DNA of 64,000 bases from positions 7,106 to 71,105 of the forward strand of contig CAYMKU010000020.1 in the NCBI GenBank assembly GCA_964391015.1. Reading direction: 5' to 3'. Below are positions 8,248 through 17,700 of this stretch, piece by piece. Within the stretch, counting starts at the first letter, position 1. Every line of letters begins with the position of its first letter. Source of the stretch: XYD12-FULL-36-8 sp964391015 (GTDB lineage Bacteria > Bacteroidota > Ignavibacteria > Ignavibacteriales > Ignavibacteriaceae). Made by a program: the position numbers and the translations under genes. Under the pieces are notes generated by a model. It made no database searches and was not told the origin of the DNA. It saw nothing but the letters and a program-made list of their open reading frames with translations.

Positions 8248-9351
8248 ATGGAAAACACAAGGGATATTTCAATTGAAGATGTACCAGTGAATCAAGCTGC
8301 TAAAAAGACTATTCTTAAAGGATTAACTCTGGAAGAATTAAAAAACTACTTTGTTTCTAAAGGATTGCAAAGATTTCGCGGAGAGCAATTCTTCTACTGG
8401 ATGTACAATCATTTGTCCACAGATATCGATGAGATGAGCAATATTCCAAAGACAATAAGAAATGAAATAAGGAATGAAATAGAACTACAAACACTTGATC
8501 TTTTCCACTCCGAACAATCAGAAACCACAAAAACAAAGAAGTATATCTTCATCACCAAAGATGAAAATAAAATAGAAAGCGTTATTATTCCTGAAGAAAC
8601 CAGAACAACATTATGTATCTCAACTCAAGTTGGCTGCCCGCTCGATTGCCAATTTTGTGCTACTGGTTTGATGGGTTATAAACGTAATCTGACCTCCGGA
8701 GAAATTTTTGATCAATTTATGCTTGCTGCAAAAGATTACGGGAAGGATAAAATAACGAACATTGTTTATATGGGAATGGGAGAACCTTTACTGAATTATT
8801 ATAACACATTAAAGAGCCTGAATATATTTGCAAATGAAATTACAAAGGGAATCAGCATAAAAAAAATTACAGTTTCAACAGCTGGAATTGCACCTAGAAT
8901 AAGAGAGCTTGCCGATACCGGCATAAATGTAAAACTAGCATTTTCTCTTCACTCTTGTTTTGAAGATTTAAGAAGCAAGCTTATGCCAATAAATCAAAAA
9001 TATTCCTTAAAAGAAAATTTAATGGCAGTACGCTACTATGCAAAAAGAACCTCAACACGAATTACTTTCGAATATGTTATGCTGAAAGATTTAAATGATA
9101 CCGATGAGGATGTTAACGCACTTGTAAAAATTTGTAAGGAGATCCCTTCAAAAGTGAATGTTATACCCTTCAATTCATTAAAGCATATAAATCCAAGTGG
9201 ATTTTCAGCACAATTGGAATCGACACCTAAAGAGAAAATAGAAGACTTTATAAGCAAACTCAGAGATAAAAACATTACTGTTTTTGTTCGCCAAACACAA
9301 GGAGATGACATCGCTGCAGCCTGTGGACAACTGGCTGTTAAGTTCATTTAA
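8248..9351 (+). CDS. rlmN: 23S rRNA A2503 / tRNA A37 C2-methyltransferase RlmN
   Basis: Radical-SAM methyltransferase of 367 residues. The cluster motif CPLDCQFC places ligands at C130, C134 and C137. YMGMGEPLLNY and KLAFSLHS are typical family segments. The conserved cysteine near the C-terminus (GDDIAAACGQL, about C359) is the methyl-carrying catalytic region. It modifies A2503 of 23S rRNA, and often A37 of some tRNAs. Ten bp separate it from the following methyltransferase gene, so the two RNA-modification genes appear to be one operon. Confidence 0.95.
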   Translation: MENTRDISIEDVPVNQAAKKTILKGLTLEELKNYFVSKGLQRFRGEQFFYWMYNHLSTDIDEMSNIPKTIRNEIRNEIELQTLDLFHSEQSETTKTKKYIFITKDENKIESVIIPEETRTTLCISTQVGCPLDCQFCATGLMGYKRNLTSGEIFDQFMLAAKDYGKDKITNIVYMGMGEPLLNYYNTLKSLNIFANEITKGISIKKITVSTAGIAPRIRELADTGINVKLAFSLHSCFEDLRSKLMPINQKYSLKENLMAVRYYAKRTSTRITFEYVMLKDLNDTDEDVNALVKICKEIPSKVNVIPFNSLKHINPSGFSAQLESTPKEKIEDFISKLRDKNITVFVRQTQGDDIAAACGQLAVKFI

Positions 9352-9361
9352 TTATAATTGT

Positions 9362-9895
9362 ATGAAAAAACTCACACACGATGAAATTTCACTTAAGAGA
9401 AATACTCTCGACTCTCTTCATCGAGTTAAAAAATTACCGGTTTATGTTTTGCTTAACAGTATTAGAAGCAACTACAATGTTGGCTCTATTTTCCGTTCAT
9501 CAGATGGAGCAATGATAGAAAAGCTCTATCTCTGTGGTTACACTCCATGTCCGCCTAAAAAGGAAGTACTTAAAACCGCTTTAGGCTCAACTGAAAGTAT
9601 AAAGTGGGAATATGCAAAAGATGCTAAAGCTGTGATCACACAGTTAAAAAATGAAGGTATAAAAATTCTTGCTTTGGAATTAACTGATAAAAGTTTTCCT
9701 TATTATCAATTAACATCTAATGATTTTCCTTTATGCTTAGTTGTTGGTAATGAAATAACGGGCGTAGCTCAGGAACTGCTTGATCTCTGCGATAAATCAA
9801 TAGAAATTCCACAGTACGGAATTAAGCAATCTCTAAACGTAGCAGTTGCATATGGAATAGCAATCTTTGAATTAAGAAGAATTTTGGATGTTTGA
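9362..9895 (+). CDS. SpoU (TrmH) family RNA 2'-O-methyltransferase
   Basis: SPOUT-fold methyltransferase of 177 residues from the ATG at 9362, which lies 10 bp after the rlmN stop; a longer open frame exists from 9284 but would overlap rlmN by 68 bp. Motif 1 is LNSIRSNYNVGSIFRSSDGA, motif 2 LCLVVGNEITGVAQELLDLC, and motif 3 IPQYGIKQSLNVAVAYGIA with the knot-forming Asn/Ser. It likely methylates a ribose in tRNA or rRNA. The short N-terminus without an RNA-binding extension resembles TrmL/TrmH-like enzymes. The exact target is not deducible. Confidence 0.88.
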   Translation: MKKLTHDEISLKRNTLDSLHRVKKLPVYVLLNSIRSNYNVGSIFRSSDGAMIEKLYLCGYTPCPPKKEVLKTALGSTESIKWEYAKDAKAVITQLKNEGIKILALELTDKSFPYYQLTSNDFPLCLVVGNEITGVAQELLDLCDKSIEIPQYGIKQSLNVAVAYGIAIFELRRILDV

Positions 9896-9956
9896 TGACA
9901 TTGCTCAACTAAGAAACAACACTCTATCCTGACGAAATTAAACTTGAAATTTAATA

Positions 9957-9986
9957 TTGACAATTTGCTTGCTCATAATTTATATT
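9957..9986 (+). promoter_or_regulatory. Sigma-70-like promoter for the TPR protein gene
   Basis: TTGACA at 9957-9962 and TATATT at 9981-9986 (18-base spacing, or TTATAT at 17) lie about 55 bp ahead of the ATG at 10040. A good ribosome site (AGAGG) is five bases before that ATG. Confidence 0.5.
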
Positions 9987-10039
9987 TCGAGCCATTTTAA
10001 AGAAACTAAATTCTTATTCATTTAATATTTAGAGGTATT

Positions 10040-11206
10040 ATGAAAAAATTACTTTTCTTGATGACAATTACAGCTTTTATTAATGCCGTAATAATCTATG
10101 CTCAACAAACAGAAACTACTTCCGTTGAATCAATGGATCCAAAAGCTGCCGTACATTACAACACAGCAATTCAGTTCATGAAAGCTGAACAATTTGAGAA
10201 TGCTCTTAAATCACTTGATTCGAGTTTGATGATTGCAAAAGATTTCCGAACATACTATCTACAGGGTCAAGCATTTCTTAAGCTTGGTAGGATTACAGAT
10301 GCAAAACTTTCTTTTGGTGAGAGCGTGAAATTGAATACCGTTTATGATATGGGTTGGATGGCAGCCGGTAATGCTAATCTTGCACTTAAAGAATATGATC
10401 AAGCTGTAAATGATTTTAAAAAGGTTACAGAAATAACCAAAGATTTAAGTGTAAAAATGAATGCCGAAGAATCAATTAAATTCGCCATGAATTCTAAATC
10501 AATTGAATTTTATAACAAAGGAAATGAATTAAATAAACAGAATAAATTTGAGGAGGCAATTAAATGTTATGATCAGGCTCTGTTAATTGTTAAAGACCCG
10601 AAATATCTTTATCAAAAGGGACTAGTCCTTTCCAAACTAAATAAAAATAAGGAAGCCGAAGATGCACTAAAATCTGCAGTTGCACTTAATGACTCTTTTG
10701 ACATTGGTTATGTCGCATTAGCTAGTTTGCAAATGGTAAATAAAGACTATGCAGGAGCAGTAAAGAGTTATGAAAAAGTTTTAACTATAACCACAAATGA
10801 GAATCTTAAAAAAAGCATACCAGAATCTATTTCAAAAACATATCTCTCGGCAGGAAATAATTCTTTCAAAGATAAAAAATATGATCAATCGATTGAATGG
10901 ATGCTAAAGTCAATTAATGTTTCTCCTACCGATGCCGCATATTTCGGTCTGGCGAAAGCATACATTGAGAAAAAGAAATATCCTGAGGCTATAACTGCAT
11001 TAGATAGTACAAAGACTCTTCAAAAATCTGTTACCGATGAAGCTATTGCATACTACAAAGGAATAGTTTATCTAAATAAAAACGAGGATAACAAAGCGAT
11101 TGAATTTTTCACAATTGCAGCAAAAGATCCGACCTATAAAAAAGCTAGCCAAGCTCAGATTGATTACTTAAAGGCAAAGCAAAAGGGAACTCCAACTAAA
11201 AAATAA
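10040..11206 (+). CDS. Exported tetratricopeptide repeat protein
   Basis: A 388-residue protein with a signal peptide (MKKLLFLMTITAFINAVIIYAQ) and about eight TPR motifs across residues 35-370. Clear units include AVHYNTAIQFMKAEQFENAL, EFYNKGNELNKQNKFEEAIK and AYYKGIVYLNKNEDNKAIEF. The short Lys-rich end (KQKGTPTKK) has no membrane anchor, so it is likely periplasmic. A promoter-like TTGACA/TATATT pair and AGAGG ribosome site precede it. Convergent with the TPR gene of the TonB operon; no partner is obvious. Its role is presumably as a protein-interaction scaffold. Confidence 0.82.
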   Translation: MKKLLFLMTITAFINAVIIYAQQTETTSVESMDPKAAVHYNTAIQFMKAEQFENALKSLDSSLMIAKDFRTYYLQGQAFLKLGRITDAKLSFGESVKLNTVYDMGWMAAGNANLALKEYDQAVNDFKKVTEITKDLSVKMNAEESIKFAMNSKSIEFYNKGNELNKQNKFEEAIKCYDQALLIVKDPKYLYQKGLVLSKLNKNKEAEDALKSAVALNDSFDIGYVALASLQMVNKDYAGAVKSYEKVLTITTNENLKKSIPESISKTYLSAGNNSFKDKKYDQSIEWMLKSINVSPTDAAYFGLAKAYIEKKKYPEAITALDSTKTLQKSVTDEAIAYYKGIVYLNKNEDNKAIEFFTIAAKDPTYKKASQAQIDYLKAKQKGTPTKK

Positions 11207-11228
11207 TTTGGAATAATTTAACTTAGAA

Positions 11229-12785
11229 TCATTTTTTATTTTTTAGTTGCTTTATTGCTTCTTTCGCTTGGACGTTTTCAGGATCAAGTGCATTAACTTT
11301 TAACCAATTTTCTAAAGAATTGGCGTAATTATCTTTGATATAAAAATAATATCCTAAGTACGAATAAGCTTCAATCAATTCTTTTTTAAATTTGGCAGAA
11401 TCACTTGAGGACAAGGTTATAAATTTTTCATAAAACGGTTGCGCAAGTCCTTGTTCAGATTCTGGATCAAAATTAGTTTTTACTCTTGCTTGCCAAAAAT
11501 ATGCGATTCCCAAATCAGGCACCTTCTGAGTTAATATATTGAATGATGAATCTGCCTTGGGATAATTTTGAGTGAAATAATATGCTTTCCCCAAATCGAA
11601 GTATTCTTGAGCTTTAAGTTGACCTTTTCTTTCAAGTGTGGCCATAACTCCATCCCATTTCTTATTTTTAAAGTATAGAACAGAAATATCACTTAAAACA
11701 TCTTTCCTCGTACTATCTAGATCAACTACCTTTGTTAAATATTCTACTGCTAAGGAATCATTTCCGGTTTTATTCAAAAGATTGCCATAATTTTCATAGT
11801 CAGTACTTAAATAATCAACAGAAGTCAGTTGAAACAGATTTTGAAAATAAGTTAAACTATTTTCATAATCCTCAAGTCTTAAATATGAATATGCTAATAT
11901 TCTTATTGAATATGGATTCTCAGGATTTGTTTGAATTATTTCTTTAGATAGATTTATTGCGCTTTTATAATCTTTGGCAAGATACATTATAGAAGATAAT
12001 CTCTTTTTCTTCTCAATAGTACTTTCTGAATTCTCGATATATTTGATATAATTATCTTCGGACTTTACGTAATCTTTTTTTGTATAATAAATTTCAGCCA
12101 GTTCATTATAAGCTGGTGCATAATTAGGATCACTGCTAATAGCTTTGTCTAAAAGTAAAACCGCTCCATCATAATTATTTATTAGAACATAAACCTTTGC
12201 CTTCCACGTTAATGCCTCAGAATTATTTTCTTCAATATCAATTGCCTTTTGAAAATTCTTTACCGCTTCAGTTCCATCACCTTTTTCAAGATAAATTTTA
12301 CCTAAAGCAATATACGCTGGTACGTACTGTTTTTTAATTTCTAATACTCGATTAAGCAACGAAATTGCTTTGGGAAAATCTTTTATTTTAGAATAACCTT
12401 CAGAGAGAATAACATAAACCTCTGGATCTTTTTCATTGCTCAGATCAAAAGCTAAATTTTCGTTTCGTTCTATTTCCGCTGAATTACCATCAAGAATATT
12501 AAGTTTTACTAAACCGCAATAATTAAGCGGGAATTCTTTGTTTACTTCAATACCTTTTGTATAAAAATATCTTGCTGAATCAACTTTTTCTTGTAATAAA
12601 TAAGTTTCACCTAAATAAAAATATGCCTTTGAATTGATTTTACTATTCAATAACGATTTAAAAAAGGTCTTGGCTTCTGAGTACTTTTCATTTTTTATAA
12701 ACTTTATACCGCTCGAGACATCCTGTGCATCTGTAACTATACTTAATAATAAAAATATACCGATTATTAAATTTTTTTTAGACAT
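11229..12785 (-). CDS. Exported tetratricopeptide repeat protein of the TonB operon
   Basis: A 518-residue protein with a signal peptide (KKNLIIGIFLLLSIVTDAQ) and about a dozen TPR units from residue 25 to the end, for example YAPAYNELAEIYYTKKDYVK and KAQEYFDLGKAYYFTQNYPK. No enzymatic domain is seen. It is the last gene of the exbB-exbD-exbD-tonB-small membrane protein-PstS-like run, 20 bp after the PstS-like stop. As I recall, a periplasmic TPR protein at this place is a common arrangement in Bacteroidota. It probably helps a TonB-linked complex; this is inferred from position only. Confidence 0.8.
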   Translation of the reverse strand: MSKKNLIIGIFLLLSIVTDAQDVSSGIKFIKNEKYSEAKTFFKSLLNSKINSKAYFYLGETYLLQEKVDSARYFYTKGIEVNKEFPLNYCGLVKLNILDGNSAEIERNENLAFDLSNEKDPEVYVILSEGYSKIKDFPKAISLLNRVLEIKKQYVPAYIALGKIYLEKGDGTEAVKNFQKAIDIEENNSEALTWKAKVYVLINNYDGAVLLLDKAISSDPNYAPAYNELAEIYYTKKDYVKSEDNYIKYIENSESTIEKKKRLSSIMYLAKDYKSAINLSKEIIQTNPENPYSIRILAYSYLRLEDYENSLTYFQNLFQLTSVDYLSTDYENYGNLLNKTGNDSLAVEYLTKVVDLDSTRKDVLSDISVLYFKNKKWDGVMATLERKGQLKAQEYFDLGKAYYFTQNYPKADSSFNILTQKVPDLGIAYFWQARVKTNFDPESEQGLAQPFYEKFITLSSSDSAKFKKELIEAYSYLGYYFYIKDNYANSLENWLKVNALDPENVQAKEAIKQLKNKK

Positions 12786-12805
12786 TTATTTTCCTTTATT
12801 AACTT

Positions 12806-13708
12806 TTAATCTGTAATATTTTCGTTTATCAATTCTACTAACCGCACGGGCATGGTTGCGGGAACTAAACCAAATTTTAACACAATCCTCTGTCCCCTAT
12901 CACTTGCGATAAATGCTGTTAAACCCGTTCCCAGTCCAGTATATGCTTCCTTACTAATAATGTAAACCTCACGTGTTAGAGGATAAATTTTTTGAGCGAT
13001 GTATGCTTGGTAAGGTTTATATGATTCCGTAGCACCATCTTTGGATATTTCCAATACCTTAACTGATTTCAAAAAGCTTAAATTAGTTGTATCATCTCTA
13101 TCACTTACCCAATTTACTCCAATAATACCTATGCAATTCTTCTGTTTAGAGACATAGTCAAGAACAGCATTGCTTGAATTAAGCGCATAACATCGCTGAG
13201 AGAATTCTTTGAATTGCGTTTTATCCTTAAGAAAGTTAATCGTACTGGAATTATTATTATCAAAAACAATTTTGGTGTTTTTGAAGAAGGGGATAGCTTG
13301 ATCTGAAATTAAAGCATTGATTTCATTTAAAGTGATTGTAGTATCTTTTAAATCGAGACTGCCTATCAAAGCAACTGCATCATAAGCAATTTTTGTAACC
13401 TTGGGTACTATTTCCCATTTTTCAAATACTTTTCGTTCCTGAGCATTTAAATTGCGAGGTATTATAATTAATCTCACACTATCATTCATCAAATCATTAA
13501 TCACCTCTGCTTCTGGTTTGTATTTTGCCTCAACTTTAGCATAGGAATAAATCCTCTGGAAAGTGTCAATCTCCGATTCTATTAACGGTTTAAAAGTCTC
13601 ATCCACAGACATTGTCAATTTTCCAGTAGTGGGTGTATCTGAATCATTACACCCTATCGAGACCGACAAAAGAACAATTATTAACCACAAACCACTTTTA
13701 TTCTTCAT
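12806..13708 (-). CDS. PstS-like phosphate/anion-binding lipoprotein
   Basis: Periplasmic substrate-binding protein of about 300 residues. A lipoprotein signal ends in LLSVSIGC, so the mature protein begins with a lipidated Cys near residue 20. The two-lobed body shows PstS-like features: KLTMSVDETFKPLIESEIDT near the start, NNSSTINFLKDK (the Ser/Thr anion-binding turn) and YPLTREVYIISKE near the end. No Pst permease or ATPase genes follow. Instead the gene sits between TonB/ExbBD genes and a TPR gene, an arrangement common in Bacteroidota. The ATG at 13708 is chosen over a TTG at 13714; it overlaps the upstream gene by 11 bp. True ligand unknown. Confidence 0.78.
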   Translation of the reverse strand: MKNKSGLWLIIVLLSVSIGCNDSDTPTTGKLTMSVDETFKPLIESEIDTFQRIYSYAKVEAKYKPEAEVINDLMNDSVRLIIIPRNLNAQERKVFEKWEIVPKVTKIAYDAVALIGSLDLKDTTITLNEINALISDQAIPFFKNTKIVFDNNNSSTINFLKDKTQFKEFSQRCYALNSSNAVLDYVSKQKNCIGIIGVNWVSDRDDTTNLSFLKSVKVLEISKDGATESYKPYQAYIAQKIYPLTREVYIISKEAYTGLGTGLTAFIASDRGQRIVLKFGLVPATMPVRLVELINENITD

Positions 13709-13913
13709 GTTCAATATTATCTTCAGATTTTTGTTCTTTCATTTTTTTTAATGCTCGATAGAACCTGAAAGCACCATAGCTAATTAATATTATTCCAATC
13801 CCTGTTTGTTGAAGCTGCTTAAAAAAAAACAAATTTCTGACGAACAATAAATAAATACCAAGCCCCAGATAGATCAAAGACATCGCAAAACCCAAAAGAC
13901 TAGAAATATTCAA
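13698..13913 (-). CDS. Small two-helix membrane protein
   Basis: A 71-residue hydrophobic protein with two transmembrane segments (about residues 6-26 and 34-54) and a charged, Glu/Lys-rich cytoplasmic end (KKMKEQKSEDNIEHEE). It lies between tonB (5 bp gap) and the PstS-like gene (11 bp overlap), so it is surely transcribed with them. The first codon is TTG with no clear ribosome site; an ATG at 13883 would remove much of the first helix. I do not recognise a family. Its operon position suggests an accessory subunit of the TonB complex. Confidence 0.6.
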   Translation of the reverse strand: MNISSLLGFAMSLIYLGLGIYLLFVRNLFFFKQLQQTGIGIILISYGAFRFYRALKKMKEQKSEDNIEHEE

Positions 13914-13918
13914 ATCTT

Positions 13919-14710
13919 TTATTGAAGTTTGAATACTATAGGGATTGAAACTTGAACTTTAACTGGTACACCTCGCTGCATTCCTGGTTTAAACTTGGTT
14001 TGCTTAACAGCATTTAACGCTGCTTCATCTAGCCCGGCTCCTAATCCTTTAATAACTTCAGCTTTAGTAACGTCACCCCTTTCATTCACGAAAGCAAGAA
14101 TGTAGACCTTTCCCTCAACACCGGCCCTTTTAGCAATTTCCGGATAAACAATTTTACTTTGAATAGCCGCAATTCCACCGATTGGCTCTGGCATTTCCTC
14201 AACAGCCACAAAGTATGTCGGGGCTTCTTCTTTCTGTTCTTCTACAACTTTCTCTTCAACTTCAATCAAGCTGTAATCAACACCTGTTGAACTTCCTTCT
14301 TGAGTTTTTGCCCCAGGATCAACTTCTTTCAATTCTTCAACAGTAGGAATATATTCGTCTTTAACTTGTTCATCGGGCATTACGACTGGCGGTGTAAATT
14401 TAATTGTTGATTTAAGAGGAGGCGGTGCCTCAACCTGTTCTACTTCTTTTTTTTCACCAATAGAAGGAGGTTCAGCTAACGTAGTAAGTACTACCTTTTT
14501 TCGCTTAACTGAAAGATCTTCGTCGGGACTAAGTGCCTTATAAATGAAAGGTCCGGTCGTGACAAGAATAAAGAAAATGATAGCTATCCACATTGCTATG
14601 GAAAGATATCTTTTATATGCTTTCCTAAGCTTGTACGCACCATATTCTTTATTTTTCTGAGCAAATACCAGCTCATCAAGATCCATATTATAAATTAATT
14701 CTTGTGCCAT
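13919..14710 (-). CDS. tonB: Energy transducer TonB
   Basis: A 263-residue TonB. The N-terminal cytoplasmic part (MDLDELVFAQKNKEYGAYKL) is typical of Bacteroidota TonB. One transmembrane helix (about residues 37-57) is followed by a periplasmic linker rich in Pro, Glu and Lys (about 75-170) and the C-terminal TonB domain (about 175-263) with YPEIAKRAGVEGKVYILAFV, GLDEAALNAVKQTKFKPGMQ and PVKVQVSIPIVFKLQ. It transmits proton-motive force from ExbB/ExbD to outer-membrane receptors. Fourth in the exbB operon, 16 bp after exbD. Confidence 0.93.
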   Translation of the reverse strand: MAQELIYNMDLDELVFAQKNKEYGAYKLRKAYKRYLSIAMWIAIIFFILVTTGPFIYKALSPDEDLSVKRKKVVLTTLAEPPSIGEKKEVEQVEAPPPLKSTIKFTPPVVMPDEQVKDEYIPTVEELKEVDPGAKTQEGSSTGVDYSLIEVEEKVVEEQKEEAPTYFVAVEEMPEPIGGIAAIQSKIVYPEIAKRAGVEGKVYILAFVNERGDVTKAEVIKGLGAGLDEAALNAVKQTKFKPGMQRGVPVKVQVSIPIVFKLQ

Positions 14711-14726
14711 GATATTTTATGTTTTA

Positions 14727-15248
14727 TTATAAATTTTTAATTAAATCTATTTCTTGAGATGAAATATCTACTAATGCGTAACGTTTAATATTCGATATAT
14801 TCATTTCATCAAGAACATCTACAACATTTTTATAGCTTGCATCATTAGTCGGTTTAATAAGAACAACCATATCCTGAATAGAAGAATTTTTCTCAAGAAG
14901 AATTTTTCTGAGGCCATCTGCTGTATAATTAGTTGCAGTCACTGGTTCAATCGGTTCAGTTGGTAAACCACGATACCAAAAAACCTTGTTATCTCCTCCT
15001 ATTAGAACATTGAATGCTTTAGAAGCTTTAAGTGCATTCGGCTCATCTTCCTTGACTTCACCCTTAGGTTTTACCGGCATATTAATTTCCATAGTTTGCG
15101 GTTTGCTAAAGGTTGTCGTTAACATAAAAAATGTAACCAGAAGAAAGCCAAGATCAACCATTGGTGTAAGGTCAATCCTCGTAGACATTTTTTTTCTGCC
15201 TTTTTTCTTACCCTTTTTTCCAACCTGTTTCTGTTCTAATTCAGCCAT
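14727..15248 (-). CDS. exbD: ExbD/TolR family biopolymer transporter (second copy)
   Basis: A 173-residue ExbD: a Lys-rich cytoplasmic start, then RIDLTPMVDLGFLLVTFFML, which holds the conserved proton-path Asp in the single transmembrane helix (about residues 25-45), then a periplasmic domain with VVLIKPTNDASYKNVVDVLDE. It forms part of the TonB energising complex. It starts 3 bp before the previous gene ends its spacer (exbD stop at 15252), so the two exbD genes are translated back to back. Two different ExbD proteins probably form a heteromeric complex. Confidence 0.92.
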   Translation of the reverse strand: MAELEQKQVGKKGKKKGRKKMSTRIDLTPMVDLGFLLVTFFMLTTTFSKPQTMEINMPVKPKGEVKEDEPNALKASKAFNVLIGGDNKVFWYRGLPTEPIEPVTATNYTADGLRKILLEKNSSIQDMVVLIKPTNDASYKNVVDVLDEMNISNIKRYALVDISSQEIDLIKNL

Positions 15249-15251
15249 AAT

Positions 15252-15872
15252 TTAAATTCCTTTTAATTTATTTGGATCAGCTTCAAGGTCAGTAATTAAA
15301 TTAAACTTGTTCACGTTTTTATCCTGTAATGTGTTTATTACTTTTTTTACCACTGGCCAAGGGCAAAACTGATCTCCTTTTACTGTTATGCGAACATTAG
15401 GGTTAGATAACCTTCCTTGCATTATCCATGTTCCCAATTCGTTGTTTGTAGAGTCAACAGGGATACCTGGTTGCACATACATTTTTCGTTCTGTTTCTTC
15501 TAAACCTAAATATCCTTTCAATTGGTTCAAAGGAACGCCAACACTACCTGTAAGTACAAATGCTTTTTCTTCATCAGCTGTAAATTGAAGCTCAGGATAT
15601 TTTTCACTTATTCTTTGCAACAATCGTTCGCGCGAAAAGTTCTTATTATCTAAGCTGAAAAAGACTTTTCCATCTTTAGTGATAGTGATATTAAGAATAT
15701 CAGTATCCGGCAGCTTAATTTCAGATATTGAAGAAGGTGTATCAACAACTACTGACTCATCTGACTTAAACTGAGTAGTTAACATAAAAAAAGTTAGCAA
15801 CAAGAAAGCTACATCGCACATCGCAGTCATATCTATCAACGTGCTTTTTCGAGGTACTTTTATTTTTGGCAT
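15252..15872 (-). CDS. exbD: ExbD/TolR family biopolymer transporter (first copy)
   Basis: A 206-residue ExbD, longer than its neighbour. The membrane helix carries STLIDMTAMCDVAFLLLTFF with the conserved Asp, and the periplasmic domain ends with VKGDQFCPWPVVKKVINTLQ. An insertion of about 40 residues (roughly 85-135) precedes the final alpha/beta unit and is not present in the second copy. Partner of ExbB and the second ExbD in the TonB motor; 31 bp after exbB. Confidence 0.9.
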   Translation of the reverse strand: MPKIKVPRKSTLIDMTAMCDVAFLLLTFFMLTTQFKSDESVVVDTPSSISEIKLPDTDILNITITKDGKVFFSLDNKNFSRERLLQRISEKYPELQFTADEEKAFVLTGSVGVPLNQLKGYLGLEETERKMYVQPGIPVDSTNNELGTWIMQGRLSNPNVRITVKGDQFCPWPVVKKVINTLQDKNVNKFNLITDLEADPNKLKGI

Positions 15873-15903
15873 AGGTTAAACTTTAAGTTTAATAATTAAT
15901 AAA

Positions 15904-16710
15904 TCATTTGCTTTGATGTGATGCAAAATTCTGCACAATTGCGACACCCGCTTCGTCAATACTATAAGTCATTTTATCAATTTTAGTCGTAAAATAATTG
16001 TAGAAAATGATTGCTAATGCCGATGATCCGATACCAAAAGCTGTATTTATTAATGCTTCAGAAATTCCTGTTGCAAGAGCAACTGCATCCGGCGCTCCTG
16101 CAGTTGCTAATGCAGCAAATGCTCTAATCATTCCCAATACTGTTCCAAGAAGTCCCATCAGTGTAGCAAGTGGAGCAATTGTTGCAAGAATCACAAGGTT
16201 TTGTTCAAGTATTGGTAATTCTAGAGAAGTAGCCTCTTCTATTTCTTGTTTAATAGCAACAATTTTCTGATCTTTATTCATATCCTTCATACCCATCATC
16301 TCCTTGTATTTCAGCAACCCAGCTTTAATTACGTTTGCAACAGACCCTCTTTGATTATCGCATTCTTCGAGAGCACCGTCAAGATCAGGACTTGCTAGTT
16401 TTTGATATACTCGAACAACAAAAGCAGCGATTTTTCCTTTTCCTTTTGCCCTTGTAATAGTAATCCATCTTTCAATTGAAAAGGTAATAACCATCATCAG
16501 GATTGTCATTAAAATAGGTACGATTATACCTCCCTTATAAATAATTCCAAGATAATTTCCGGGTTTGGGCAGATTTGCAACATTATTCCCCTGAAAATTG
16601 TTTGGATTAGCCATAACAAAGAAGAAAAGAATAAAAGCTACTATGGCAAGTATCGGTATAACAATACCTGCAAAACCAGTAAAAACAGTTTTGAAATTTT
16701 TTGAACTCAC
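15904..16710 (-). CDS. exbB: MotA/TolQ/ExbB proton channel family protein
   Basis: ExbB-type proton channel of 268 residues. Membrane helices lie at about residues 14-34, 55-75, 155-180 and 195-225. The signature LATIAPLATLMGLLGTVLGM with Pro, Gly and Thr pore residues is followed by GISEALINTAFGIGSSALAI, which contains the conserved Thr. The frame can be read from a TTG at 16722, but TTGGAG there is itself the ribosome site for a GTG at 16710 six bases on, so I use that GTG. First gene of the TonB operon; the roughly 1-kb gene-free region upstream probably holds its promoter. Confidence 0.92.
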   Translation of the reverse strand: MSSKNFKTVFTGFAGIVIPILAIVAFILFFFVMANPNNFQGNNVANLPKPGNYLGIIYKGGIIVPILMTILMMVITFSIERWITITRAKGKGKIAAFVVRVYQKLASPDLDGALEECDNQRGSVANVIKAGLLKYKEMMGMKDMNKDQKIVAIKQEIEEATSLELPILEQNLVILATIAPLATLMGLLGTVLGMIRAFAALATAGAPDAVALATGISEALINTAFGIGSSALAIIFYNYFTTKIDKMTYSIDEAGVAIVQNFASHQSK

Positions 16711-17700
16711 GATTTTCTCCAATTATTAAAAGGTTAAACAGTTCTGTATATTATATTTAATTATTAAGCAAAAAGTTCCAGAAATAAAACGTACCAGAAT
16801 TCTAAAATAGATTAAAAATCAGGCGGACTTCTAGGGCTTGTTTTTTTTCTACTCGAACAATTACAATATCTTAAATTTTCTAAATTCATAGTTCAGTAAT
16901 AGTGCCTTAAAATTCTAGTCGAAAGGATGATAAATTCTTACAAATAAGTCTAAAACTGTCTTCATTCCTTGAATTAAGAATCTTTTATAAAAAGCATTGT
17001 GAATTTATTCTTTCTCCAGATTCAATCCTAATTGGAAAATTAACTTAATATGGTTCTTATAAATGAAATAATTTAATACCTACTTGAAATTTAAAAAAAT
17101 TAAAATCTTTAGCAATAATATAATTTTCTAACATTTTAATCTTGATTGCCGATATACTACCTTAGAGATAAATCCTTTGAATACAGTTAGAAAATTTCAT
17201 AATTTAATTATGATACTCTAACACAAATAAAAGTATAGAACTTTATCTTATTCATATTCGCAAATTAAGACTAAAAAACTGCAATGGATACACATTTTTC
17301 GTTGAATATTTGCATTAATATCACACCTACATTTAGTGTAATAATTTCGAAAATCGAATAAAATTAAAGGTTAGTCAAATTGCATGTAGATTTAATGGAA
17401 ACCATAGAGAATTTTATTTTTTTATTATTTATATAGATAAAAAGAAAAATAATATATTAGCATTAAGACTTATTGAATCTTATTGAAATGACTTCCTCCT
17501 AGAATATATAATCTTATTGATTATTGTTACAAAATTTGAAGTCAGATTTATTCTTCTATTTTGACATTCGGAAAAAGAATAAATATCTACATGTTACAAA
17601 ATTTATTTCGGAAGTTTGGAGAAGAAGAGAAGGATTTGACTTTCTAAGATGATTGAATAAAAAATTATTAACCTTAATTAATGAAAGGCTAAGAATTATT
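16711..17700. other. Gene-free AT-rich region between divergent exbB and hppA
   Basis: About 1 kb with no frame that looks coding, no tRNA and no recognisable riboswitch. It separates two divergent genes and must hold both promoters. Apart from one stem-loop at 17186-17222 I see only AT-rich sequence with runs of A and T. Confidence 0.7.
17186..17222. other. Inverted repeat / stem-loop in the exbB-hppA gap
   Basis: Nested inverted repeats: outer GTTAGA...TCTAAC and inner TCATAAT-TTA-ATTATGA. It might be an operator or an RNA hairpin. AT-rich composition makes chance pairing likely enough that I keep confidence low. Confidence 0.3.
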
